Shown piece after piece: positions 24,534 through 35,480 of a stretch of DNA of 64,000 nucleotides. Under the pieces are notes generated by a model. The model was not told the DNA's origin. It saw only the letters and a list, made by a program, of their open reading frames with translations, and did no database searches. Position 1 is the first letter of the stretch. The number at the start of each line of letters is the position of its first letter. Origin of the DNA: Rehmannia glutinosa (Eukaryota; Streptophyta; Magnoliopsida; Lamiales; Orobanchaceae); NCBI GenBank assembly GCA_016081115.2, contig CM071932.1, positions 58,559,639 to 58,623,638 of the forward strand. Reading direction: 5' to 3'. The position numbers were made by a program, and so were the translations under genes.

Positions 24534-27500
24534 TCACCACTCAATTAGCCCCAACTCATGCTTGAGTTCTTCAAATCTTGACTCACATAGTGGTTTTGTG
24601 AAGATGTCGGCTAGTTGTTTATCGCTTGAGATATATTCCAAGATGATGTCCTTCTTTTCAACATGATCTCTTATGAAGTGATATCGACATCAATATGTTT
24701 TGTTCTTGAGTGCAACACAGATTTTGAGTGATAGCAATTGCACTTGTGTTATCACACATGATTGGAATTTCTTTTTCCTCAACTTCATAGTCTCTCACTT
24801 TGTCTCATCCATAGGACTTGGGCACAACAACAATGACGCAACTATGTATTCGCCTCATTTGTAGAGGTGGCTATTGAGTTTTGCTTCTTGCTAAACCAGA
24901 AATCACTGTTTCCTAGCATTTGACATGTGCCTGAGTGCTCTTCCTGTCCATTCTGCATCCAACATAGTCGAATCAAATAGCCAATTAGCTTGAATCCACC
25001 TTCCTTTGGATACCATAGGCCTACTTCTTGGCTTCCTTTCAAGTATCTCAATATTCTCTTAGTCAGCTTTGTCATATGGCTCTCTTTTGGAGCAGATTGA
25101 AATCTTGCACATACACCTACAACAAAGGTGATATCGGCCTTCTTTGTGAGATAGAGCAATGATCCAATAAGTGCTCAGATCTTGTTTGATCTACTGACTT
25201 ACCATCCGCATCCATGTCCATTTTGATGATGTGTTCATTGGTATTTTTACGAGAAGACTTCTCCTCCATACCAAACTTCTTCATTAAATCTCTCGTGTAT
25301 TTTGTTTGACTTATGAAGGTTCCATCCTTCACCGTTTCACTTGGAGTCCAAGGAAGAATGTCGACTCTCCCATCATGCTCATTTCAAATTTACTTTGCAT
25401 GAGGTTTGAAAACTTTTCACACTCTTTGTTTGTGGAACCAAAAATGATGTCATCCACATATATTTGAACAATCGATACTCTTTTTGTCTTGAATTAAAAA
25501 AGTGTTCTATCTACTTTTCCTTTTGTGAATCCATTTTCGCTTAGGAATTGTGACAAGGTATCATACCATGCTCTGGGTGCCTGCTTCAATCCATACAAGG
25601 CTTTCTTGAGTTTGTATACCTTATCTCCAAGAGTCTTCTCGCTCAAATCCTGGAGGTTGTTCAACATACACTTCTTCTTCCAATAGACCATTCAGAATCC
25701 ACTTTTTACATCCATCGATATACAATGAAATTCTTGTGAGCTGCATAGGCAAGAAACATCCTTATGGCTTCCAATCTTGCTACGAGGGCAAATGTTTCAT
25801 CAAAATCTATCCCTTCTTCTTGGCAATATCCTTTGGCTACTAGTCTTGCTTTGTTTCTTACCACGTAACCTTCCTCGTTCATCTTATTTCGAACACCCAT
25901 TTGGTTCCAATCACATTTTGATGTATGGGTCTTTGCACTAATTCCCATACTTTATTTCTCTCAAACTGATTCAGACTCTTCTTGCATAGCTTGAATCCAA
26001 TGTGTGTCGTCCAATGCTTGTGACACATCTTTTTGGGCTCTATTTGCGAGATGAAGCATGTGAACATGGCTTCTTGTTGAGTTCTCGATCTTGTTTTGAC
26101 ACCTTCTCTTATATCTCCAATGACAAGTTAAATGGATGGTCTCTCGGCCATCTTACATCGGAGTTGGAGTAAGTTAGCTGAATTGATCGACTTGCAACGT
26201 GTTCTTTGTGGGTCGACTCTCTCGTAATCACTTAGCAAATTTTCCGATTGTTTTTGAGATTCACTATCTCATCTTCTTCTTCTCGAATTGATAATTCCAA
26301 ATTTGACTTGAAGATAGGACTTTTCTCAGATGGTTGGATGATTCAAATTTATCACCGACTCTTCAATGTTTTCTCCATTTATATTTGGCTCATCAAATAC
26401 CACATGAATGGATTCTTCGCAACCATAGTCCTTTTGTTGAGTATTCTCAGTAGGCTTTGCTTTCGGTTGAGTATCTAAGAAGATACCTTCATCGACTTTA
26501 GCATCAAAGGCCTTTAGATTGTCTTTACCATTGTTGTGGATGAAGCATTTGCATCCAAATATTCTCAAATATGCAACATTTGGTTTTCTTCCACCCGGAT
26601 CTCATAGGGAGTCTTTGTCACCGTCTATTTATCATACATCTGTTTTGAGTGTAGCAAGTCGTGTTGATTGCTTCACCCAAAATCTTTTTGGTAACTCTGC
26701 TCACTAACATGGTCCTTCTTTGCTTCTTTGAGGATTCTATTTCTTCTTTCTCGCAACTCCATTCTCACGGGAGTCCTTGTCACGATAGTTCATGACCAAT
26801 ACCATTTTCAATACAATCGAGTTATTATTCCATTGACAAATTCGGTTCCTCTGTCGATCTTATTTTGATAATGGTTTGACTCTTCTCGTTTTGAATCCTC
26901 TTCATCGATTGTGGTAGTTTTTGTAGAGTTTCTTTCTTCTTACACATGAATATTGTCCATGTATATCTTGAGTAGTCATCTACTACCACCAAGGTGTATT
27001 TCTTTCCACTTATCTTTGGTAGGTTCCATCCAAATAGATCCATATGAAGCGGATGCAATATTCTTGTTGAGGATGGGCATGTCTTTTCTTTGAATGACGA
27101 CTTGATTTGTTTTCCCTTCGACAAGCGTCACATATACTCTCATTCTTGTATACTTTTAGTCTTGAAGTCCTTCCACAAGATGACTTCTTGCCCGACTTGT
27201 TAATCGTTTTGAAATTCGGGTGACTCGACTTTTTGTGCCACAACCAACTTGATTCAATTTGTACTCTTTGCTAGTAGACAGTCTCTTTGGGTGTTGCGTT
27301 GACCAATCCACTACATACATATTTTTCTCTCTACATCATTGCAAAGACAACTTCATTTGATTCAATATCTTTGATTTGGGATATACCCATGTTGAATCCA
27401 ACATTGTAGCCCTTGTCACAGAGTTGGTGATGCTCGATAAGTTGAAGTTGAGTCCTTCAACATATGCAACATCTGTGATCTCTAATCCATTCCTCTTGAT

Positions 27501-27756
27501 GGATCCAATGCCTCTTATCTCGCCAGAGCTTCATTTCCTCCAAATATGACTTTTGCTCCTTTAACTTCCTTGAATTTTGACAGATTTTTCTTATTTCTGT
27601 CATATGTCCGGAATGCACCACTATCCATGTACCAGGTTCCTTGCACTCTGTTGTTCCTTGAACTCCGCAATCAAGGAAATTAAGTTTTAGGTACCCATAC
27701 TTGTGCCGGTCCCGAGGGGTTAGAATTGTAAGATGATCCAACCAACCTATAGCCAA
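24534..27756 (-). pseudogene. Ty1/copia pol of nested element
   Basis: Reading leftward: an aspartic protease region with a DSG-type active site near 27620 (seen here as WIVVHSGHMT, so the catalytic motif is disrupted). Next is the GAG-pre-integrase zinc region (WHKKSSHPNFKTINK and a degraded CDAC, 27010-27243), then the integrase core (LHMDLFG, VVVDDYSRYTW, 26825-27124). The integrase C-terminus (MRIFGCKCFIHNN) lies near 26560. Reverse transcriptase follows (25380-26070, with GIDFDETFALVARLEAIRMF, and ALYGLKQAPRAWYDTL at 25600). RNase H with a FVVGVCARFQSAP-type region (24842-25159) ends in a stop near 24534. The motif set and order are Ty1/copia. Frameshifts break it into many pieces. Confidence 0.88.
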
Positions 27757-27759
27757 ATG

Positions 27760-30030
27760 ATTTGACTCTAAGGGGTTGCCATCTATCGAGTGCCATAATC
27801 ATAATTAATCCTGCAAATTGCTTGGGGATTCTAGGTTCATACAATCTGTCTCTTTTGTCGTATGCTGCATATGTGTTTTAACAATTGCCTTCCTTGGTAA
27901 TTGTGGTGTCTTTGAGTGTAGTGCCTAGGTGCATATGTGTCTTTGATGAAAGCTCTTATGCTTTTGGAATGGCCTTTCTTTGAGTTCCAGGCCTTTGCCA
28001 TTTGGGCTTATATTCCATAAGTCTATCTTTGATAGTTCACATTATTCCAATCGGCTTGGCTTGGATATTTTCTACCATTCCCATCATATGTATTTCTTTT
28101 ATGAATTTTCTGGGTTTTTGGTAGCTCTTGCTTCTTGTTTACTGAGTATTTTTCGCTTTTGGAGTTTGTTTGAGAAACTCATGAATCTCATCTCACCGTC
28201 CTTTCAATAACTCAATCGGTCATTTTCCTTTTCCCTTATAACCAAGGCCAGTTTGCTTGTTATTGTGCTTTGGAGTGAATGTGTGTGCAACATTTAGAGT
28301 TTTGGATTTTTCGGACTCTTCATGGCTTGAAGATCCTTTTTCCAAAATTACTTTTGAGGTTTGACATAGCACGAGAGAATTAAATCCTAAGCTTTGTCTT
28401 GTCTCCACATTCTCTTTGACTCATAATAAGATCATCCAATGATTTAGATGCCTTAGTGAATGAGGCAATAACATTCTTGAGGTCATTCTCCCTCTTTTCT
28501 ATAGCGGCAATTTCTCGCTACTAATTTAGCATTTTCACCTTTTAAACTTTCATTCTCATCGGCTATTTGACTTAGAGTACTCGGCTCCTTAGTCGACTTT
28601 GAGTTTTGACTTTTGAGTAGGCTTTTTTCCTCATTCAATAGTGTGTGTGAGGATTTAATGTGTTCAAAATCTTTCATCATTTTGCCTAATGAATCATAAA
28701 GATCGAGTGGGTGATGAAGTGTGTGTGTCACACCACTATCACCGGTGTCGAGTTTGATGAGTTAGATTGTACCTCATCTTCTTGGTCGAGTTGATCTTGT
28801 TCCTTGGCCATCAAGCGGTCGGGGCTTCTTCTTCAAAGTCACTTGAATAGTCGGCTTCACTTTGCTCTGAATCAATCACTGTCTCTCTTGACTTAGCTGT
28901 CTCGGCGATCTCTGCAGCCATCATTGCCTTTTTCTTTTCTTGTCTTCTTTCTCTTTCTCTCAAGACCTTCATTTCTTCTTCATCCCTGTCTTGTTGGCTC
29001 ACGAGGATATGAACAATCAATGGCATAGTCACCTGGTTTGTCTACAATTCCAACATAGATATTCAGCTTTTTGATCGACTCTTTCCATTCTTGCGTTGTC
29101 GACCCTTCGATACTCAACTTTTTGATGATCTGTTCTCTTGGTTGGCCTGTCTTCCCTTGATTTGGAGGGAGCCGAGTGTCTTCCGAAGATTCACCCTTTC
29201 CTCTCTTGTAGTTCTTATTGAAGAACTTGTTGAATCTTTTAACCATCGTGGCTATTTCTTCCGGGTCAATGACTTCTTTGACCTCGGCTCTCTTCCCATC
29301 TTTGACAATTAGAGCAAATTTGTTTTGGGTACAACTGTCTCTTCTTGGTCTTTTCTTCTCAGCTCAAACTCGTAGGCTTTGAGGTCCGAGAATAACTCAT
29401 GGTTGGATGTCTTTGATAGGTCCATGGAATGTCTCGGTGCCATGACCTTCATTTCCCATTCATTGGAAGACTTTTTAGGATTTTCATACACATTTCTTAC
29501 GTGTATATTCCTTTCCAAGTGCGAGATAGCTCATTTGTGATTTACGTGAACCGAGCATCCAGTTGATCCAGGTTTTCTCCGAGATCATTTTGAAGTTCTC
29601 AAATTTCTCAGTACAACCACCGATAATTTGTTTTCTTTGATTTGTTTCGAGCCTTCACAAATCAATGTCGGCTTGTCCCGCATTTTCTTAGCCGTTTTGC
29701 ATGATTTGACTTTATTGAACATGGCTTTGTCCAAGGTTTTGTAAAGGATGTCCTTGGCTACATTGTCCAGGTTGTATCTTTTTCTCGTCATCATTTGTCC
29801 ACTCGGTTCTTGGTTTTTCAACCATGATCGTGCAGGGAGCAACATCTTCTTCTCCTTCACCGCAACTCTTCGTATAACCGTGTTCACCTTTAATATTTGC
29901 AGAGGCCCATCTTCTATCACTATCCACATCTCATCATGTAATCTTTGATAGATGAGCCTCGCATACGTATTTTCCAATCATCAAATTCTTCGATAGTGAA
30001 CATAGGGATGCGTGTCAAATTTGCTTCCAT
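27760..30030 (-). pseudogene. Gag of nested Sirevirus-like element
   Basis: Gag forms the virus-like particle and binds the RNA. The ATG at 30030 (MEANLTRIPMFTIEEFDDW) is conserved at 33536 and 46034. A UBN2-type copia Gag domain follows (29585-29977, with KRYNLDNVAKDILYKTLDKAMFNKV). Next come SNHELFSDLKAYEFELRRKDQ (29309-29518), a degraded CCHC knuckle with a GDYAIDC end near 29030, an acidic coiled-coil region (28483-28731) and a basic linker to the protease. Frame breaks occur between these pieces. Confidence 0.83.
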
Positions 30031-30143
30031 GATAATAACTTTTAATGATAAAAAGAGTTTTGAAAATTTAAGTACTAAAGAAGACTTTGAAAAGTTTGGA
30101 GATCTAGTTCAAGAACCAGTGCGGAGGGTTCAATGAACCAACC

Positions 30144-30155
30144 GCTCCGATACCA
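30144..30155 (-). promoter_or_regulatory. Primer binding site, initiator-Met tRNA type (nested element)
   Basis: Minus-strand TGGTATCGGAGC, one base from the usual copia site TGGTATCAGAGC, lies 2 bases inside the 5' LTR. The same sequence stands at 33650-33661 and 46148-46159. Confidence 0.85.
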
Positions 30156-30157
30156 CT

Positions 30158-31710
30158 TGTAGGTCCCAAGGGGTGTAAGTGTAAGGTTTAGAAGGGGGTT
30201 GAATAAACCTTACAAATTTTCGATTTAGTCCTTTTAAATATACGAGTTGATTCTACACACAGTGTCCTTGATGGACAATCGAATTAGTCACTCAAGAGAG
30301 TTAGTCTCTCAAATGACTCAACTCGAGCATTGATGGAATAACTCACTTGTTGATTCTAAATTAACTCAACTGTGGTTTTGTTTACATGGAAGACTTAACA
30401 CCTTTAAGTTTGATTAAGCAAGATTTTAGAGCTTGATTTAGTACTTATAAATTATCAAGTGGATAGCAAATTTATCGTGAGATATAAGCGATTAAAAATG
30501 CAAGAATTAAAGTCTTTGAAAAGTAAATGACACAATGAAATTTTATAGAGGTTCAAGATGGGGTAATTCTTCTCTTCGCTCTTTCTCCGGATCCTGGAGG
30601 AATCCACTAGGTAATGATCGGTTTACAAAGTGGTAACAGTCCGGATACAAGTCTTGATCACACAAAATTGGTGACTTGATCCTTTGGGACTCGATCCGAG
30701 ACGCCTTGATCACTCACCGGTGGCTTCTCGTGACGACTCGGCTTCTTCACAGGCAGGCGGCTGCCTTGCTACTACTGACTCACTTGCTCAAGCTCTTTGG
30801 ATTTGATCACGAAGCCCTCCAAAAGTTTGAGACTTGGTTCGACCTTGAACCTTCCTACAATCCTTCGTGGAATGTAGACCCTTTTCTTCAAAAGTTTCCT
30901 CTTCAACTGATTGAAGTTCTCTTTCCTTCACGGAGTGTTGGATTGATGTACTTCGTAATGTAGGCTTGAGGATTAATCTTGAATGATTTGAGAATATTTC
31001 GGCTACACTTTGGTTTGTTTCTTGAATGTTCGTGGTTCGTAACCTTCTCTCGTCATCCTCAGCCTTTATAGTGATCTTTGAAAAATTTGCCCGTTGAAGA
31101 GATATGCTTATTTTTGAAAGTCACTTTGCGATCGTTGGCTTGTCTTGTTGCGCTTCTTGGAATTGCCATTTCCTCGTATGAATTGTTCTTTCACCTTTTC
31201 GTAGTTCGACACGGTGTAGTGCTTCCCATTGGTTCATTCCTTTTGCACGCTTCGGGTGAGCACTCGAGAAAGGTGGTATGGAGATATTACTTGTTTAAGT
31301 AAATCTCTTGATTTACGTACAAATGATCTTTTCTGATTATCTCGACTTGATCGCATTTCCTTGCTTTCCCCGGTGACTTAGAGTCGACTTCCAATAATTG
31401 GATGACTCTTGTCACTTCAACTTGAGACTTGGCTTTTCTTGAGTTGACTTGATCGATACTTCACTCACCGCATCTCACCGCTTCTTCAAGATAGAGTTCC
31501 CGTCTACTCTTCTTTGCCATACCCACTGTCTCACAAAGAGTCTTCCTTCCAGTCTTGATTGTCTTCTTGCATGTTAGGGCGTGGTGACTTGACTCGGCTT
31601 GGCCATCTCTAATTGTTACAATGCATTTTACAACAAGAATTGGGGTGCCAACTTTCTATTCTAAGTTTTACATGGCATTCATCAAAATCTAAACAATAAA
31701 ATTCCTAACA
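30158..31710 (-). repeat. Sirevirus LTR C (5' LTR of nested element)
   Basis: 1553 bp, TG...CA, flanked by the primer site on one side and the target duplication CATAT on the other. Subfamily mate of LTR B. Confidence 0.93.
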
Positions 31711-32340
31711 CATATACTCTCCTTCTTGTATACTGAGTCTGGAAGTCCTTCCACAAGATTACTTCTTGCAAGCTTGTTAATCGTTTTGAAATTTAGGTGA
31801 CTCGGCTTTTTGTGCCACGTACCAACTTGATTCAAATTGTTTTTGCTAATAGACAGTCTTTGTGTGTAGCGGTTGACCAATCTACTACATACATGTTCTT
31901 TTGTCTGCATCCTTGCAACACAACTTCATTCGATTCAATATCCTTGATTTGGCATACACCCATGTTGAATCCAACATTGTAGCCTTTGTCACGCGAGTTG
32001 ATCGATGCTCGATAAGTTGAAGTTGAGTCCTTCAACATATGCAACATCTGTGATTTCTAATCCATTCCTTTTGATGGATCCAATGCCTCTTATTTCACCA
32101 GGAGCTTCATTTCCTCCAAATATGACTTTTGCTCCTTTAACTTCCTTGAATTTTGATAGATTTTTCTTATTTCTGTCATATGTCCGGAATGACCACTATC
32201 CATGTACCAGGTTCCTTGGCACTCACTGTTCCTTGAACCTGCGCAATCAAGGAAATTAAGTTTTAGGTACCCATACTTGTCCGGGTCTGAGGGGTTAGAA
32301 TTGTAAGATGATCCAACCAACTTATAGCCAAATGATTTGA
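31711..32340 (-). pseudogene. Ty1/copia pol, left copy: protease and integrase zinc region
   Basis: Continuation, on the other side of the nested element, of the left-copy pol. WYMDSGHSGHMT near 32200 holds the protease DSG active site. GLNFNLL-type and NVGFNMGVCQIKDIES stretches follow (31900-32050), then WHKKPSHLNFKTINKLA and KKESIC at the insertion site. The two halves fit when the duplicated CATAT is counted once. Frame breaks are present. Confidence 0.85.
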
Positions 32341-32344
32341 CTCT

Positions 32345-33536
32345 AAGGGGTTGCCATCTATCGTGCCATAATCATAATTAATCCTGGCAAATTGCTTGGG
32401 GATTCTAGGTTCATACAATCTTGTCTCTTTGTCCGTATGCTGTGTATAGGTTTTAGCAATCGCCTTCTTTGGGTAATGGTGGTGTCTCTGAGTGTAGTGC
32501 CTAGGTGCATATGTGTGCTTTGATGAAAGCTCTTATACTTTTGGAATGGCCTTTCTTGAGTTCTAGGCCTTTGCCATTTGGGCTTATATTCCATAAGTCT
32601 ATCTTTGATAGTTCATATTATTCCAATCGGCTTGGCTTGGATATTTTCTACCATTCCCATCATATGTATTTCTTTTATAGATTTTCTGGGTTTTTGGTAG
32701 CTCGCTTCTTCTTTACTGAGTATTTTCTGTTTGGAGTTTGCTTTGAGGAACTCAATGAATCTCTTCTCACTCGGTTCCTTTTTGCCGCACTCAACCGGGT
32801 CAAGTTTTTCCTTTTCCTTTATAACCAAGGCCGGTTTGCTTGTAATTGTGCTTTGGAGTGAATGTGTGTGAAACATTTAGGCTTTGAGGTCGAGAATAGT
32901 TCATGGTTGGATGTCTTTGATAGGTCCATGGAGTGTCTTAGTGCCATGACCTTCATTTCCCATTCAAATGGAAGACTTTTTAGGATCTTCATACACATTT
33001 CCTTCTATGTATATTCCTTTCCAAGTGCGAGATAGCTCATTGGTGATTTACGTGAACCGAGCATCCGATTGATCCAGGTTTTCTCCACGAGATCATTTTG
33101 AAGTTCTCAAATTTCTGACGACCACGATAATTTGTTTTCTTTGATTTGCTTCCGAGCCTTCACAAATCAATGTTAGCTTGTCGAGAGATTTCTTTAGCCG
33201 TTTTGCATGATTTGACTTTATTGAACATGGCTTTGTCCAAGGTTTTGTAAAGGATGTCCTTGGCTACATTGTCCAGGTTGTATCTTTTTCTTTCATCATT
33301 TGTCCATTCGAGTTCTTGGTTTTTCAACCATGGGCCGTCCGGGAGCAACATCCTCTTCTCCTTCAAACGCACTCTTCTTTCTTACATGTGTTCACCTTTA
33401 AGATTTGCGGGGCCCATCCTCTATCACTATCCACATTTCATCATGTAATCTTTGATAGATGAGCCTGCATACGAATTTTCTAATCATCGAATTCTTCAAT
33501 AGTGAACATAGGGATGCGTGTCAAATTTGCTTCCAT
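32345..33536 (-). pseudogene. Gag, left copy, internally deleted
   Basis: Starts at the conserved ATG (33536) and shows the UBN2-type region (33160-33372, NVAKDILYKTLDKAMFNKV). Compared with the right copy, about 1.05 kb is missing at 32880/32881, between an ATTTAG and a GCTTTGAGG stretch that lie at 44332 and 45384 there. This removes the CCHC knuckle and coiled-coil region, so this Gag could not have packaged RNA normally. Short shared bases (TAG) at the break suggest an end-joining deletion. Confidence 0.8.
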
Positions 33537-33649
33537 GATAATAACTTTTAATGATAAAAAGAGTTTTGAAAGTTTAAGTACTAAAGCGGACTTTGAAAAG
33601 TTTGGAGATCTAGTTCAAGAACCGGTGCGGAGGGTTCAATGAACCAACC

Positions 33650-33661
33650 GCTCCGATACCA
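33650..33661 (-). promoter_or_regulatory. Primer binding site, left copy
   Basis: Minus-strand TGGTATCGGAGC, 2 bases inside LTR D. iMet-type site. Confidence 0.83.
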
Positions 33662-33663
33662 CT

Positions 33664-35207
33664 TGTAGGTCCCAAGGGGTGTAAGTGTAAGGTTTAGAAG
33701 GGGGTTGAATAAACCTTACCAAATTTTCGATTTAGTCTTTTTAAATATTCGAGTTGATACTACACACAGTGTGTCTAGATGGACAGCCAATTTAGTTAAT
33801 CAAGAGAGTTAGTCTCTCAACAGACTCAACTCGAGCTTTGTTGATGGAATAACTCAAATTTGTTAGGTCTAAATTAACTCAACTCGTGGTTTTGTTTTCA
33901 GCGGAAGACTTAACACCCTTAAGTTTGGTTAAGCAAGGATTTAGTGCTTGGTTTAGTACATAGAAATTATCAAGTGGATAGCAAATTTATCGTGATTTAA
34001 ACAATTAAGATGCGAGAATTAAAGTCTTGAAATGTAAATGACACAATGAAATTTTTATAGAGGTTCAAGATGGGGTAATTCTTCTACTCCTATCTTCTCC
34101 AACTCTGGAGGAATCCACTAGGTATTGATCGAGTATACAAAGTGGTAACAGTCCGGATACAAGTCTTGATCACACGCTTGACTTGATCCTTTTGGGACTC
34201 GATCCTGAGACGCCTTGATCACTCACCAAGCTTCTCGTGCGACTTAGCTTCTTCACAGGGCAAACCTTTGCTACTACAACTCACTTGCTCAAGCTCTTTG
34301 GATTTGATCACGAAGCCCTCCAAAAGCCTAAGACTTGGTTCGACCTTGAACCTTCCTACAATCCTTCGTGGAATGTAGACCCCTTGATTTTTCAAAGTAT
34401 TTTCCTCTTCAACTGATTGAAGTTATCTTTCCTTCACGGTGAGTGTTGGATTGATGTTCTTCGTAGTGTAGGCTTGGGGATTGAGAATATTTGATTTTCG
34501 AATAATTGCTTGAACGTTTTTGGTTGGTCCGTTACTTTTTCTCAATGTCATTTCTCGGCCTTTTATAGTGATCTTTCAAAAATTTGCCCGTTGAAGAGAT
34601 AGACTTATTTTTAAAGTCACTTGTAGTCGTTGGCTTGTCTTATAGTAGTCCTTGGAATTGCCATTTCCTCGTATGAATTGTTTTTCACCTTTTCGAGTTC
34701 GACATGGTGTAGTGCTTCCCATTTGTTCATTCCTTTTGCACGCTTAAGGACCGAGCACTCCGAGAAAAGGTGGTATGGAGATATTACTTGTTTAAGTAAT
34801 TCTCTTGATTTACTCAGCAACGGATCTTTTTCGATTATCTCGACTTGACCGCATTTCTTTGCTTTCCCCAGGTGACTTAGAGTCGACTTCCAATCATTGG
34901 ATGACTCTTCATCACTTCAACTTGAGACTTGGCTTTTCTTGAGTTGACTTGATGATACTCCACTCACCGCATCTCACCGCTTCTTCATAGAGTTCCCGTC
35001 TACTCTTCTTTGCCATACTCAAATTGTCTTGCATCGGAGTCTTCCTTCTAGTCTTGATTGTCTTTTGCATGTTAGGGTGTAGGCGACTTAACTCGGCTTG
35101 GCCACCCTATTTATTACAATGCATTTTACAACAAGAATGGGGTGCCAACTTCTTATTCTAAGTTTTACATGGCATTCATCAAAATCTAAACAATAAATTT
35201 CCTAACA
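33664..35207 (-). repeat. Sirevirus LTR D (shared middle LTR)
   Basis: 1544 bp, TG...CA. A primer site lies on its left and a polypurine tract on its right, so it acts as 5' LTR of the left copy and 3' LTR of the right copy at once. No target duplication flanks it. It is of the same subfamily as LTRs A and E. Confidence 0.93.
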
Positions 35208-35221
35208 ATTTCCCCCTTTTT
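35208..35221 (-). promoter_or_regulatory. Polypurine tract, right copy
   Basis: Minus-strand AAAAAGGGGGAAAT abutting LTR D. Confidence 0.85.
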
Positions 35222-35480
35222 GATGATGCCAAAACTTAAACCATTCAAAAATGCAAATAGCAAAGATACATCTGATAGTGTATTCACATAGAATGTATGC
35301 GTAGAATCAATCTTTTTATTGATCATAACATTCTTGTTCTTTTACACAATCACATTACAAGGTGTATCGAGCAAACATATGTCTACACAGAGAAAATAAA
35401 GAATGTATAGCTTTATTGCGAAAAACTTACATAGTATGTATTTACATCATAAAATACATGAAGGGGTGGACATCAACACT

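Larger units (their letters stand above)
17641..31710 (-). mobile_element. Nested full-length Sirevirus-like element
   Basis: LTRs at 17641-19201 and 30158-31710 flank a complete minus-strand internal region, and the duplication CATAT stands at 17636-17640 and 31711-31715. It inserted into the integrase zinc-finger codons (ESICDACQ) of its relative. At 14.07 kb it matches the right-hand copy in length and order. Its LTRs form a second subfamily, with a GTGTCCTTGATGGACA-type stretch and an extra ATTAATCTTGAATGATT segment. It must be younger than its host element. All genes are frame-broken in the given sequence. Confidence 0.93.
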
